A stretch of 64,000 bases of DNA from Oligoflexus sp. GTDB taxonomy: Bacteria; Bdellovibrionota_B; Oligoflexia; Oligoflexales; Oligoflexaceae. The stretch lies in the NCBI GenBank assembly GCA_014377445.1, contig JACMPP010000018.1, positions 26,702 to 90,701 on the forward strand, in the 5' to 3' direction. Both the position numbers and the translations under genes were made by a program. The notes below the pieces were generated by a model. The model saw only the letters and a list, made by a program, of their open reading frames with translations. It searched no databases and had not been told where the DNA came from. Of this stretch, positions 8,090-16,903 are shown piece by piece; position 1 is the first letter of the stretch, and the number at the start of each line of letters is the position of its first letter.

Positions 8090-9277
8090 GTGTTTGTCGA
8101 TTTTCTTTATCACTTAAGATTTTATGGCCTGAAAGTCTCCAGCAACGAATGGCTCACGCTCCTTGAGGCCTTGGATCGGGGGCACGCTGCGGAATCACTC
8201 AGCCGCTTCTATTACCTGGCACGGGCGATATGCTGCCGAAGTGAGCAGGATTATGATCCTTTCGATCGTGCCTTTGCGGAATTCTTCAAAGATGTAAGCT
8301 ACCCGGGCAGTCTTCAGAACGATTTCGAGAAGTGGCTGAAAGACGCGAAAGCGCCCCGCCTTCTGACTGAAGCCGAGAAGGCAGCGATGAAGGCCATGAG
8401 TCTCGATGAATTGCAAAAGATGTTTGAAGAACGTCTCGCCGAACAAAAGGAACGGCACGACGGTGGCAACCGTTGGGTGGGTACAGGCGGAACCAGCCCC
8501 TTCGGTCATGGCGGGTTTAATCCTGCGGGTATCCGCGTCGGTGGCGAAGGGCAGAACCGCAGTGCGGTGCAGATCGCCAGCAAGCGACTTTTCCAGAACT
8601 TTCGCAAAGACATCATCATCGATACGCGGCAGATCGGTCTTGCCCTGAAAAAGCTTCGTTTCTGGGGGCGCGACGGGGCTGCGGATGAACTCGATATTGA
8701 GGGCAGCATCGAGGCGACCGGGAAAAACGCAGGCGATATCCAGCTAGTCTTTCGCCCGGCACGAAAGAACCATGTGAAGCTCCTTTTGCTCATGGATGTC
8801 GGCGGATCGATGACTTACCACAGCGAACTCTGTGAGCATCTTTTTTCAGCTGCGCATCAGATTGCTCACTTTAAAGAATTTCGTCACTACTACTTCCACA
8901 ATTGCCCCTACGATTTCATGTTCACCGATGTGGAGCAGGATCAGCGTGTCCTGACCAAAGATATTCTGCGCGATCTCGATTCGACCTGGATGGTGATATG
9001 GGTGGGTGATGCCGCGATGAGCCCATACGAACTCACGGCTGTTGGGGGAGCGATAGATTACTTTCAGCAGAATCGGGAACCGGGACTGGAATGGATTGCC
9101 AAAATGAAGAAACATTTTCCACGTTCAGTCTGGCTAAATCCCGAGCCCAAAGAATATTGGGAGCGAGCCTCGAACAAACTCGTTCGTTCGGTGTTTCCAG
9201 ATATGTACCCCATGTCGCTCCAGGGAATTGAGGACGCCATCAAGGCGCTCAAGCAGCAGCAGCAGCGAGGTCTATGA
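8090..9277 (+). CDS. CoxE-like VWA domain protein, MoxR partner
   Basis: This 395-residue cytoplasmic protein starts at GTG behind AGGGGAGG. The N-terminal half is helical and charged, with a Gly-rich linker (residues about 130-150). The C-terminal half is a von Willebrand A domain with the metal-site motif LLLMDVGGSM at about residue 230; D-V-G-G-S in place of the classical DxSxS is, as I recall, usual in this subfamily. The conserved YYFHNCPYD and WVGDAAMSPYEL segments follow. It is in an operon with the MoxR ATPase, and together they likely assemble or activate an unidentified complex. No obvious client is adjacent. Confidence 0.85.
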   Translation: MFVDFLYHLRFYGLKVSSNEWLTLLEALDRGHAAESLSRFYYLARAICCRSEQDYDPFDRAFAEFFKDVSYPGSLQNDFEKWLKDAKAPRLLTEAEKAAMKAMSLDELQKMFEERLAEQKERHDGGNRWVGTGGTSPFGHGGFNPAGIRVGGEGQNRSAVQIASKRLFQNFRKDIIIDTRQIGLALKKLRFWGRDGAADELDIEGSIEATGKNAGDIQLVFRPARKNHVKLLLLMDVGGSMTYHSELCEHLFSAAHQIAHFKEFRHYYFHNCPYDFMFTDVEQDQRVLTKDILRDLDSTWMVIWVGDAAMSPYELTAVGGAIDYFQQNREPGLEWIAKMKKHFPRSVWLNPEPKEYWERASNKLVRSVFPDMYPMSLQGIEDAIKALKQQQQRGL

Positions 9278-9418
9278 ATCAAAATTCTTTTACCATGCCA
9301 GTGTCTAGGGTTAACAAGATTCGCAAGTACAAAACAAGATACTAGGTGTAACAAGAAAAGGGAGCTGCTGTGAAACATCTGTTTTGCTGCTTTATTGTTA
9401 TAAAGCGGCTTCCTGAAC

Positions 9419-9456
9419 GAAAAAAAAGGCCGAAAGCGCAATGCCTCCCGCCTTTT
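9419..9456 (-). terminator. Intrinsic terminator of the PA14 lipoprotein gene
   Basis: Read on the minus strand, AAAAGGC pairs with GCCTTTT across a loop of about 19 bases and runs into eight T. It also lies between convergent genes and may work weakly on the plus strand. Confidence 0.55.
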
Positions 9457-9476
9457 AGCAGATCTGGAATTACGAC

Positions 9477-10514
9477 TTATTTAAAGTTGTCACGCGGGAC
9501 ATAAACAAAGTTCGCCGAGCCCGGTGTCTTCCATTTCAAAACGAGAGCGATACGTAACTTAGGTCCTTGGAAATAGTTCAGGGTCAGAGGGTGATCGCCT
9601 TTTTTCAGAGTCAAGGTTACTTCCTTCATACCGACCTTCAGCGACTCATCCGGACCCGATCCGTAAGCCTGGTGCTGACCATCGTTATCGATCACCTCCT
9701 TGCCATCGATGGCGAGACGCGAGCCATCATCTGAGTTGAGTTGGAAGGTGTAGCTCCCATCGGCCGGAGCGATGAGAATGGTCGAAGTCTGGAGGGAGAA
9801 GTACTCGATGAAGTTATTGAGGTTCGGGAAGCCTTCGGAGAAGTTTTTTGGCTCGACAGCATACTGTTCCATGCAAACCGTGGTGACTTTAGTTGCCTCG
9901 GATGCTTTGCTGTAGTTTGGAATGTGGGCCGTGCTGGGCGGAACCGAATAGACCTGCGCGAGGATGGGAAAGGTCTTGCTGCCTTGCATACAGCTAGCGA
10001 AGATCTGATCCTTCGGAAGGATATTGATGACAGTCGATGCTTTGACTTTGGGGTCTTTTTTGAGAGTGGCTGTGATGGTCACAGGAAACTCTTTGTCGTT
10101 CGTCGCCGGCGATGTGTAAACGCCGTTTTGATCGATTGAACCGATATCAGTTTTGCCAGCCAGTCCTGTGATGGTCCAGGTAACCGATGGGACATCAGTG
10201 CTGCCTTTGATCTTGGCTGTCGCCTGGATCTTCTCGCTGCCGGTTTTCAGCATATTTGCCGTTGTTGTCACGATAAGCTCAACGACCGGTGCCTGGGCTG
10301 TCCCTTGCTCGCCAGTCACGGTGCTCGTTGTGATCGGGCTCACTCCGATTGGACTCGGCGTCGTCGTTGGTTTTTCAGGGGTAACCGGTAGTGCCGCCGC
10401 GTCCTTTTTCTTTTGAAGACTCTTGGTCTTGTCGGTGCTATCGAATTTCGCTTTGTTGCAGGCGATGGATAGGAAAAGGACAATGCTAACAGTCGTCAGG
10501 GTATTCAGTTTCAT
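9477..10514 (-). CDS. Lipoprotein with Ig-like and PA14 domains
   Basis: The start is set at ATG 10514 (AAAGG eight bases upstream), which opens on a lipoprotein signal with lipobox LSIAC. The track start 10622 adds 36 residues with no signal. After a Pro/Thr-rich linker (about residues 40-80) comes a Big-type Ig-like domain (TANMLKTGSEKIQATA to TVINIL). The C-terminal part is a PA14 domain with the motif DGSYTFQLNSDDGSRLAIDG, a beta-barrel fold that binds carbohydrate in many surface proteins. About 345 residues. It is probably an outer-membrane, surface-exposed glycan-binding protein. It lies downstream of the DTW gene on the same strand, about 105 bases apart. Confidence 0.82.
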   Translation of the reverse strand: MKLNTLTTVSIVLFLSIACNKAKFDSTDKTKSLQKKKDAAALPVTPEKPTTTPSPIGVSPITTSTVTGEQGTAQAPVVELIVTTTANMLKTGSEKIQATAKIKGSTDVPSVTWTITGLAGKTDIGSIDQNGVYTSPATNDKEFPVTITATLKKDPKVKASTVINILPKDQIFASCMQGSKTFPILAQVYSVPPSTAHIPNYSKASEATKVTTVCMEQYAVEPKNFSEGFPNLNNFIEYFSLQTSTILIAPADGSYTFQLNSDDGSRLAIDGKEVIDNDGQHQAYGSGPDESLKVGMKEVTLTLKKGDHPLTLNYFQGPKLRIALVLKWKTPGSANFVYVPRDNFK

Positions 10515-10618
10515 ACGGCAGCCTTTATTCAACGCAATCTCTAAGTCTGGGTGCGCATCGGCTTGTTCAGGTCCAAACTTTAGATAATGTTTGAATAAAA
10601 TCGAAATAAGCTGCTGAA

Positions 10619-11305
10619 TCAATGGCTTGGCGAGAGGCGATTTTGCGAAAGGGCAGGGGATTCTGTGCTGAAGGCCCCATTTTCGTAGTCGATCTGCTTT
10701 TGAACCATATCTCTAAATATGTGCAGCAGGTGGTGGTGAGGGGCGGCTGCATCGTGCCCGTTGGCCCGCAGTTCAATCATGTGATGGATCGTCTCGATCG
10801 TTGAGTAACAATCGAATCCAGGCTGCTGCCTTATGAGAAACTCGGAGGCCTTCTCAGGCTTAAACATGACCTGAGGAATCTTCTGCAGGTTCTGACTCAG
10901 CCGAAACATTTTCTTCGCCATCGACCAGGTGGCATCGAGGATGATGAAGACATCGCTCAGGCCGGCTTTCCCAGCTCGGTCTGAGGGCGAGCAAGGCAGA
11001 TCGTGGATATCGATGGCTGCCGGTCCGGGAAAGAGCAGATAGCAGCGTTTTGATGGATCGTTGAGAAGGCGGCTCAAGGAAGGGTCGCCGCTAAAGTCAT
11101 TGCCCACCAGAAGCTTCGCATTCTGCAAATTCAAGAACGCCATGCGCCCCGTGTTGATCGCCTTGCGCGTTTCTTTGGGATGAATGAGAATGACGAACTC
11201 AGGATCGCTGGCGAAAGGCTTGATCTGCGCGCAATAGCACATGACCTTTGCCTTTCGGCAACGGTAACACTCCTCACGGCTTTTCAAGTCTTCTTGTTCC
11301 GGCAA
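10619..11305 (-). CDS. DTW-domain tRNA-uridine aminocarboxypropyltransferase
   Basis: The protein has the N-terminal cysteine cluster CYRCRKAKVMCYC, the central motif FIILDATWSMAKKM (the DTW motif with A in place of G), and a C-terminal helix rich in histidine (HHMIEL and PHHHLL). DTW proteins such as E. coli TapT (YfiP) transfer the aminocarboxypropyl group of SAM to a uridine of tRNA to make acp3U. The length of 228 residues is typical. Its start region abuts the small membrane protein gene at 11320, and the two may be co-transcribed. Confidence 0.85.
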   Translation of the reverse strand: MPEQEDLKSREECYRCRKAKVMCYCAQIKPFASDPEFVILIHPKETRKAINTGRMAFLNLQNAKLLVGNDFSGDPSLSRLLNDPSKRCYLLFPGPAAIDIHDLPCSPSDRAGKAGLSDVFIILDATWSMAKKMFRLSQNLQKIPQVMFKPEKASEFLIRQQPGFDCYSTIETIHHMIELRANGHDAAAPHHHLLHIFRDMVQKQIDYENGAFSTESPALSQNRLSPSH

Positions 11306-11319
11306 AATCGAAGGTCTCC

Positions 11320-11589
11320 TTAGGCGCGCCTGAAGCCGCGGCGGCTCACGAACGTCTTCTCGGCAGTTTCACCCGACAAGGCCCAAATCCACGTGCAAAC
11401 AACCAGGATCGTATTCGTGGGCCAGTACGCAATCGTCGCCAGGATGGCAACGAGAAGCCGAGGCGCAAAAACAAAACCAAGCCACCAAAAGATTCCCCCA
11501 AAAGGGATGGAACTGAGGAGGAGCGTCAGGCGCGGGAAGAAGAACATACAGAGGAGAAAAATAACGCCATGGTCATTCCAAAAATTCAT
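11320..11589 (-). CDS. Conserved small inner-membrane protein
   Basis: About 89 residues with two or three hydrophobic segments (VIFLLCMFFFPRLTLLLSS; WWLGFVFAPRLLVAILATIA; ILVVCTWIWALSG). ATG 11589 is preceded by TAGGAGACATTG; a TTG three bases earlier is the track start. I recall similar short proteins with the FFFPRLT and FAPRLLVAI motifs as uncharacterised conserved proteins in several phyla. Function unknown. Confidence 0.65.
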   Translation of the reverse strand: MNFWNDHGVIFLLCMFFFPRLTLLLSSIPFGGIFWWLGFVFAPRLLVAILATIAYWPTNTILVVCTWIWALSGETAEKTFVSRRGFRRA

Positions 11590-11713
11590 CAATGTCTCCT
11601 AAATCGCTGGCATGAGCTGTCGGGCATTTACTCTCCATCGCGAAGAGAAAGCCGTTATAGACAGAAATCACGGAATTGATAAGAGGGAAAAAATCAGCCT
11701 AAGTCAAACAGGC

Positions 11714-12034
11714 TCACAGACGCTTCCCGATCGCGATGGCCGCGTTCAGAATGCTCGGCAGCAAACCTGGGCAAATGAGGTCAATTTCAGGCCTTAAGGC
11801 CACGAAATAGCGGGTGCCTTCCTTGCGGTGATTGATCAGTCCCGCCATGCGAAGACTCTTCCTATGATGGCTGAGAGTGGCTTTGCCGACGGCCACTTCA
11901 AACTCACCCCAACCAATCTCAGACTTGTTTTCCGCAAGCTGAGACACGATGGATAGACGAATAGGATCCCCCAAAGCTAGCAGGATATTGCCAAGGCTGA
12001 TCGCTTCGATTTCAGGGTGATCAAATTCTTTCAT
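11714..12034 (-). CDS. ArsR-type winged-helix transcriptional regulator
   Basis: The 106-residue protein has ALGDPIRLSIVSQLAENK (helix 1-2), the recognition region KATLSHHRKSLRMAGLINHRKEG and a wing (TRYFVALR), the standard ArsR/SmtB arrangement. There are no CxC or His/Asp clusters typical of metal sensing, so a non-metal ligand or redox signal is more likely. It lies at the end of a minus-strand run after the GNAT gene and the oxidoreductase remnant. An ArsR gene next to an LLM oxidoreductase is common, so its original target may be partly lost. Confidence 0.8.
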   Translation of the reverse strand: MKEFDHPEIEAISLGNILLALGDPIRLSIVSQLAENKSEIGWGEFEVAVGKATLSHHRKSLRMAGLINHRKEGTRYFVALRPEIDLICPGLLPSILNAAIAIGKRL

Positions 12035-12060
12035 CTTTCATTCTCTTTTTTTCTTCAGCC

Positions 12061-12237
12061 TTAGTTTTTGCTTCGGCCAGTCCAGGCATCCATTATGATT
12101 TCATAGCTTCGCAGGCGATGACTGTGTTCGTAAAGATCCGAGCCGATGATAAATTCATCGGCTCCGGTTCTTGCCTGAAGTTCGGCGAAGTCTTCGCCAT
12201 TCAATCCACGGTCGCGGTGAAGGGCCCGCATTGTCAT
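12061..12237 (-). pseudogene. C-terminal remnant of an LLM-class flavin-dependent oxidoreductase
   Basis: The 58-codon frame encodes LQARTGADEFIIGSDLYEHS and HRLRSYEII, which matches the C-terminal end of luciferase-like (MsnO8-type) monooxygenases, where a TGADE strand and an R-L-R-S-Y-E helix close the barrel. The family is normally about 330 residues, so more than 80% is missing. The track ORF 12061..12582 extends this frame upstream through the GNAT gene, which is a shadow. An ATG at 12237 with AGAGGA in front means a short peptide may still be made. Confidence 0.6.
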
Positions 12238-12295
12238 TAATCCTCTTGAAAAGAAGAGCAAGGAGAAAGATTTAGTGATGTGGGAGTCAGTTGTT

Positions 12296-12844
12296 TTAAT
12301 CCTGCTCTTCGTATTGAGCGCGACTGCCGACGCGCATCTTGTGGGCGAGGCGCTGGGCGTCGTTGAAATAGTAGATGAGCTTAACATCGAGACCGTACAT
12401 GGGATTAATTTCAAAGCCCTTGATAAAAAATCCATATCGTAATTTCGGAATAAGGATTCGATTGTTGTCGGCGGCATGGGTGCTGACGATAGCCGCATAT
12501 CCCTCATCCCTTGCAAAACTGACAACAGTGTCGAGGAGCTGCCGATAGTAACCTTTGCCTTGATATTCGGGCCGAATGCCACTCTCTTCCATCGAGAAGA
12601 TCACGCTCCCCTGCTGCCGCGCACAATGCCAGCCGATGACCTCCTCGCCCAGCTTCAGAAAAAATCCGTAGCGACGGAGTTTGGGCACACTCAAGGCCGA
12701 AAATTTTTCAGGATCCAGACCCGCGAACAATCGTTCCGAGGGGATCGCCGTCGGACTGAAAGAAATCTCTTGGCTGAAACGGCTCGAATAGGCCTGAACG
12801 TCAGAATAATCCGCAGCGATGAGGCTCAAGACGGGAGAAGTCAT
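12296..12844 (-). CDS. GNAT-family N-acetyltransferase
   Basis: The protein has a GNAT core: the beta strand EEVIGWHCARQQ, the acceptor strand VIFSMEESGIRPEYQGKGYYRQLL with the acetyl-CoA pyrophosphate loop (Q-G-K-G-Y), and the helix DEGYAAIVSTHAADNNR. The start is placed at ATG 12844 (MTSPVLS), giving 182 residues; the track start adds 12. The substrate is unknown. It is the first gene of a minus-strand run with the LLM remnant and ArsR regulator. Confidence 0.78.
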   Translation of the reverse strand: MTSPVLSLIAADYSDVQAYSSRFSQEISFSPTAIPSERLFAGLDPEKFSALSVPKLRRYGFFLKLGEEVIGWHCARQQGSVIFSMEESGIRPEYQGKGYYRQLLDTVVSFARDEGYAAIVSTHAADNNRILIPKLRYGFFIKGFEINPMYGLDVKLIYYFNDAQRLAHKMRVGSRAQYEEQD

Positions 12845-12940
12845 AACTTGAGGCTCTTTTCGTGAAGAAGTTGAATCCAAGTCAAAGACAACTGTAAAAA
12901 AGCGAGGGTCCTTTTGGAACTCTCGCTGATCTTTGGGCGA

Positions 12941-14113
12941 CTATTGACGATCACTCAAAGGAGCGACCTTTCTTTGCTCGCCACCTATCCATTCGCTCAA
13001 GGGCCGAATGATACGGTTGTTGGCGGTCTGTTCAAGCACATGAGCGGACCATCCCGTCGTTCGGGCCATCACAAAGATGGGTGTAAAGAAATCGATTTCA
13101 AAACCCATCATGTAATAGGCAGGGCCGGCCGGGAAATCGAGGTTTGGATAAATCTTTTTCTTTTCGACCATGACGGCTTCGAGAGCGTCATACATCTTCA
13201 TCCATTTTTGTTCGCCAACAGCATCTGCCATCACCTGTGCATATTTTCGCATCGTGGGGACGCGGGAATCACCGGATTTATACACGCGGTGACCGAAGCC
13301 CATGACTTTTTTCTTATTGGCCAGGGCGTCGAGCATCCAATCCTTGGCTTTCGCCGGATCTTCGATCTCAATCATCATATGCATCACCATCTCGTTGGCG
13401 CCGCCGTGGAGCGGGCCTTTGAGCGCGCCGATACCCGCGACTGTTGCCGAGTAGATATCCGACTGGGTCGAAGTCACGACGCGGGCGGTGAAGGTCGATG
13501 CGTTGAAGCTATGCTCAGCGTAAAGAATGAGCGAAACATCGAAAGCGCGAACGATCTCTTTCGCGGGTATTTTGCCGAAGCACATATGGAAGAAGTTTTC
13601 GGCGATCGAGAGATCCGCTTTCGGTTCGATCGGCCTCAGGCCTTTCTTGAAGCGATAATCGGCCGCAACGATGGTCGGGATGCGCGCAAGGAGTTGCATC
13701 GCCTTGTCGAGATTCACTTCGGGGGTCGCGTCCCAGATGCGGCTGTCTTCACAACCCATGAGAGAAACACCGGTGCGGATCGAATCCATCGGATGGCAGG
13801 TCTTGGGCAGAGCTGCGATGGCGCCTAGGATCATCGGCGAAGCCGTACGGTACGAACGCTCTTTCATGCGGAAGGCTTCGAGCTGCTTCAGGTTGGGTAG
13901 TTCGCCGTGGTACAGCAAATAGGCGACTTCCTCGAAGCTGCATTGCTCCGCGAGGTCCTGAACGGGGTAGCCCCTATAGATCAGCGAATTGGTGTCGGGA
14001 TTTACCTTCGAGACGGAGGTCGTATCCATGACCACGCCTTCTAGGCCTCTCTTCACGTTCATTTTATCGGGCTCGGGAACATAGTCGGGATTGATGTACT
14101 CTGCCACTGGCAT
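12941..14113 (-). CDS. prpC: 2-methylcitrate synthase
   Basis: This is a citrate-synthase-fold enzyme with the short GLEGVVMDTTSVSKVNP N-terminus of 2-methylcitrate synthases and the catalytic set: LYAEHSFNAST, GPLHGGANE, MGFGHRVYK and the C-terminal R-I-I-R-P-L-S. It condenses propionyl-CoA with oxaloacetate, the first step of the methylcitrate cycle. ATG 14113 has AAAGGAACG upstream and gives 390 residues, the usual PrpC length; the track start 14200 adds 29 poorly supported residues. It diverges from prpD-prpB across a shared 320-base control region, which supports PrpC rather than the TCA-cycle citrate synthase. Confidence 0.88.
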   Translation of the reverse strand: MPVAEYINPDYVPEPDKMNVKRGLEGVVMDTTSVSKVNPDTNSLIYRGYPVQDLAEQCSFEEVAYLLYHGELPNLKQLEAFRMKERSYRTASPMILGAIAALPKTCHPMDSIRTGVSLMGCEDSRIWDATPEVNLDKAMQLLARIPTIVAADYRFKKGLRPIEPKADLSIAENFFHMCFGKIPAKEIVRAFDVSLILYAEHSFNASTFTARVVTSTQSDIYSATVAGIGALKGPLHGGANEMVMHMMIEIEDPAKAKDWMLDALANKKKVMGFGHRVYKSGDSRVPTMRKYAQVMADAVGEQKWMKMYDALEAVMVEKKKIYPNLDFPAGPAYYMMGFEIDFFTPIFVMARTTGWSAHVLEQTANNRIIRPLSEWIGGEQRKVAPLSDRQ

Positions 14114-14434
14114 CGTTCCTTTATTCTTATGCGAGAGTTTCGTTTGCGCCGGGACTGAAAATTTCCGCGCCTGTTCTCTCAACTCTATAACGGTCTTCAT
14201 CCAGCGGAGTATTCATGAGATTCGCGCAAGCAGTCAAGATTTAAGTCTCGGGCTTTTTTGCGGCAGACGTCGTGCCAAAGGCATACGTTCCTTGACACTT
14301 TCTCGCTCTCTCAGTTAGCTTGGCTCTTATTCTCGAATCGAAGCGTGATCTAGATCTGTCTCGCTGAATCCGAGTCGCGAGGTCAGACAGTTCCCTTTTT
14401 ATCGGCCTCTCAGCTCTGCCTGGAAAGGACATTC
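14114..14434. promoter_or_regulatory. Divergent prpC / prpDB control region
   Basis: The 320-base interval separates prpC from prpDB and must contain both promoters. On the plus strand TTGACA at 14292 with a 17-base spacer leads to a poor -10 (TTAGCT at 14315). A perfect palindrome GATCTAGATC lies at 14347-14356. No regulator gene (PrpR) is adjacent. The promoter call is tentative. Confidence 0.35.
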
Positions 14435-15943
14435 ATGAAAAAGCACCCCGTTCGGGTATACCCATCCAAAGAAAAGTTGGAGCGTAAGGATCAATTGGCT
14501 TGGAAACTAGCCGCTTTGGCTTCCGATCCTGCCCCCATTCCTAACGACGTCTTGGACATGGTCATCAACCGCATCATCGACAACGCTTCGGTTGCGATCG
14601 CGGCGATCAACCGTGGACCAGTCGCATCGGCTCGTGCGATGGCTATCGCCCACCCACGTAACGGTGGAGCAGCGGTTTTCGGCATGCCGAACGATCAAGG
14701 TTTCGACTGCGAATGGGCAGCGTGGGCAAATGGCACCGCAGTTCGTGAACTCGATTTTCATGACACCTTTCTAGCGGCTGATTATTCTCACCCGGGTGAC
14801 AATATTCCTCCTATCCTCGCGGTGGCGCAGCAGATGAAAAAAAGCGGTAAAGATCTTTTGAAAGGGATCGTGACCGGCTATGAAATTCACGTCGACCTCG
14901 TCAAGGCTATCTGCCTTCATGAATACAAGAAAGACCATATCGCCCACCTTTGCCCAGCCCAAGCCGCTGGCATCGGCACGATGTTGGGTCTTCCGACCGA
15001 AACCATCTACCAATCCATCCAACAGGCAGTCCATGTTTCCTTCACTACGCGTCAGTCGCGTAAGGGGGAAATCTCCTCGTGGAAAGCCTACGCCCCTGCT
15101 CACGCCGGCAAGCTCGCTATCGAAGCCGTCGATCGCACGATGCGTGGCGAAGGCGCCCCTTCGCCGATTTACGAAGGAGAGGATTCGGTAATCGCTTACA
15201 TGCTCAAAGGCAAGGACGCACGTTATGAAGTGCCGTTGCCCGAGCTTGGCGAGCAGAAACTCGCAATCCTCGAGACCTACACGAAGGAGCATTCGGCTGA
15301 GTATCAGTCGCAGGCTCTGATCGATTTGGCTCGCAAAATGAAGCCAAAGGTCAAGAATTTCGATGATATTCAAAGCATCGTGATTCACACTTCCCATCAT
15401 ACCCACTACGTGATCGGTACCGGGGCCAACGATCCTCAGAAGATGGATCCCAATGCCTCGCGTGAAACTCTCGATCACTCGATCATGTATATCTTTGCGG
15501 TGGCTCTTCAGGATGGCGATTGGCACCATGTGAAGTCCTATGCGCCTGAGCGTGCGAAGCGTGCTGATACAGTCGCTCTCTGGCACAAAATCTCGACCAC
15601 GGAAGATCCTAAATGGACTGAGTCGTATCACGATCAGGATCCGAACAAAAAACGTTTTGGCGGCCGTGTTGAAATCAAATTTAAGAACGGCGAAACTCTC
15701 GTCGACGAACTGGGTGTGGCCGATGCGCATCCAGCCGGTGCCCGTCCGTTCAAACGTGCGGACTACATTAAAAAGTTCGATACCCTGACCGAGAGCATTA
15801 TCGAAAAAGCCGAAAGAAATCGTTTTATCGAGCTCGTGCAAAACCTTGCCGATCTCACAGCTGATCAGGTTCAGCAGCTAAACGTTCAGGTCGCGATCGA
15901 TCGTCTGGTTAATAACAAACGTGATACCAAGGGGATCTTTTAA
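14435..15943 (+). CDS. prpD: 2-methylcitrate dehydratase (MmgE/PrpD family)
   Basis: The 502-residue protein matches MmgE/PrpD throughout: [20 protein letters not shown] in the active-site region, [33 protein letters not shown] and [18 protein letters not shown]. It dehydrates 2-methylcitrate to 2-methyl-cis-aconitate in the cytoplasm. ATG has GGAAAGGAC upstream. It overlaps prpB by one base (TAATG), so the two are translationally coupled. Length fits PrpD (about 480-500). Confidence 0.92.
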   Translation: MKKHPVRVYPSKEKLERKDQLAWKLAALASDPAPIPNDVLDMVINRIIDNASVAIAAINRGPVASARAMAIAHPRNGGAAVFGMPNDQGFDCEWAAWANGTAVRELDFHDTFLAADYSHPGDNIPPILAVAQQMKKSGKDLLKGIVTGYEIHVDLVKAICLHEYKKDHIAHLCPAQAAGIGTMLGLPTETIYQSIQQAVHVSFTTRQSRKGEISSWKAYAPAHAGKLAIEAVDRTMRGEGAPSPIYEGEDSVIAYMLKGKDARYEVPLPELGEQKLAILETYTKEHSAEYQSQALIDLARKMKPKVKNFDDIQSIVIHTSHHTHYVIGTGANDPQKMDPNASRETLDHSIMYIFAVALQDGDWHHVKSYAPERAKRADTVALWHKISTTEDPKWTESYHDQDPNKKRFGGRVEIKFKNGETLVDELGVADAHPAGARPFKRADYIKKFDTLTESIIEKAERNRFIELVQNLADLTADQVQQLNVQVAIDRLVNNKRDTKGIF

Positions 15944-16845
15944 TGCTGTTCCCTGAAATCAGCCCAGCCCAAAAAAGAGCCAACTTTCGGGCTGCATTGA
16001 AGTCGAATAAGCTCCTTCGTTTTCCTGGGTCCTGGTCACCATTGGTGAGCATGGCGATTGAAAAGGAAGGCTTTGATGGCGTTTATATTTCAGGATCGGT
16101 CCTGTCGAACGATCTCGGGTATCCGGACATCGGTCTGACCAGTCTCACCGAAGTCGCGGCGCGCGGACGGCAGATTGCAAGAACGACGAAGCTCCCGTCG
16201 ATCATCGATATCGATACCGGCTTCGGCGAACCGATGAGTGCGGCCCGAAGCGTTCAGGAAATGATCGAGATGGGTCTGGCTGGCTGCCACATTGAAGATC
16301 AGGTCAATCCCAAGCGTTGTGGTCACCTGGATGGCAAAGAGATCGTCTCGCGCGACGCGATGGTTCAGAAGGTTCTTGCCGCTGCGCGCGGCAAGAAACT
16401 GGACGAAAACTTCCTGCTTATCGCCCGTACGGATTCGCGTGCGGTCGAGGGCCTCGACCAGGCCATCGAACGCTCCAAGGCCTACATCGATGCGGGGGCT
16501 GACTGTATCTTCATTGAAGCGCTCGAAAACGAGCGTGAGTTTGAAACCTTTCGGAAGGCCATTTCGGTGCCATTGCTGGCGAATATGACAGAATTTGGCA
16601 AATCCAAACTTCTGACTTACGACCAGCTCTCAAATCTCGGTTACAATATCGTGATCTATCCTGTCACGACTTTCCGCCTGGCGATGAAGGCGACCATCGA
16701 CGGTCTCTCGGAAATCAAGGCGAAAGGCACTCAGGAAGGTCTGCTCGACAAGATGCAGCACAGGCAGGATCTTTATGCTCTGACCGACTATGAGAAATAC
16801 AACGAACTCGACAGTAGCCTCTTTAACTTCACTCTGAAGTCTTGA
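15943..16845 (+). CDS. prpB: 2-methylisocitrate lyase
   Basis: This is an isocitrate-lyase/PEP-mutase superfamily protein of 300 residues with the catalytic loop VNPKRCGHLDGK, the metal-binding segment SIIDIDTGFGEP and CHIEDQ. It cleaves 2-methylisocitrate to pyruvate and succinate, the last step of the cycle. The start overlaps the prpD stop. A strong terminator follows eight bases after the stop, so prpDB is a two-gene unit. No prpE or separate aconitase is in the window. Confidence 0.92.
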   Translation: MLFPEISPAQKRANFRAALKSNKLLRFPGSWSPLVSMAIEKEGFDGVYISGSVLSNDLGYPDIGLTSLTEVAARGRQIARTTKLPSIIDIDTGFGEPMSAARSVQEMIEMGLAGCHIEDQVNPKRCGHLDGKEIVSRDAMVQKVLAAARGKKLDENFLLIARTDSRAVEGLDQAIERSKAYIDAGADCIFIEALENEREFETFRKAISVPLLANMTEFGKSKLLTYDQLSNLGYNIVIYPVTTFRLAMKATIDGLSEIKAKGTQEGLLDKMQHRQDLYALTDYEKYNELDSSLFNFTLKS

Positions 16846-16852
16846 TATCAAA

Positions 16853-16890
16853 CGCCCCAGGGACCGAAGTCCTGGGGCGTTTTCTTTTAG
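16853..16890 (+). terminator. Intrinsic terminator of prpDB
   Basis: CGCCCCAGG, a GACCGAAGT loop and CCTGGGGCG form a perfect 9-bp stem followed by TTTTCTTTT. Confidence 0.85.
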
Positions 16891-16903
16891 CGGGAACCAT
16901 TCC

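Noticed and set aside
12238-12582. Upstream part of track ORF 12061..12582
   Set aside because: This part overlaps the GNAT gene in another frame and is Ser/Thr-rich nonsense. Only the last 58 codons resemble an LLM protein.
14771-15841. Minus-strand ORF of 356 residues opposite prpD
   Set aside because: Antisense shadow of a clear PrpD coding sequence.
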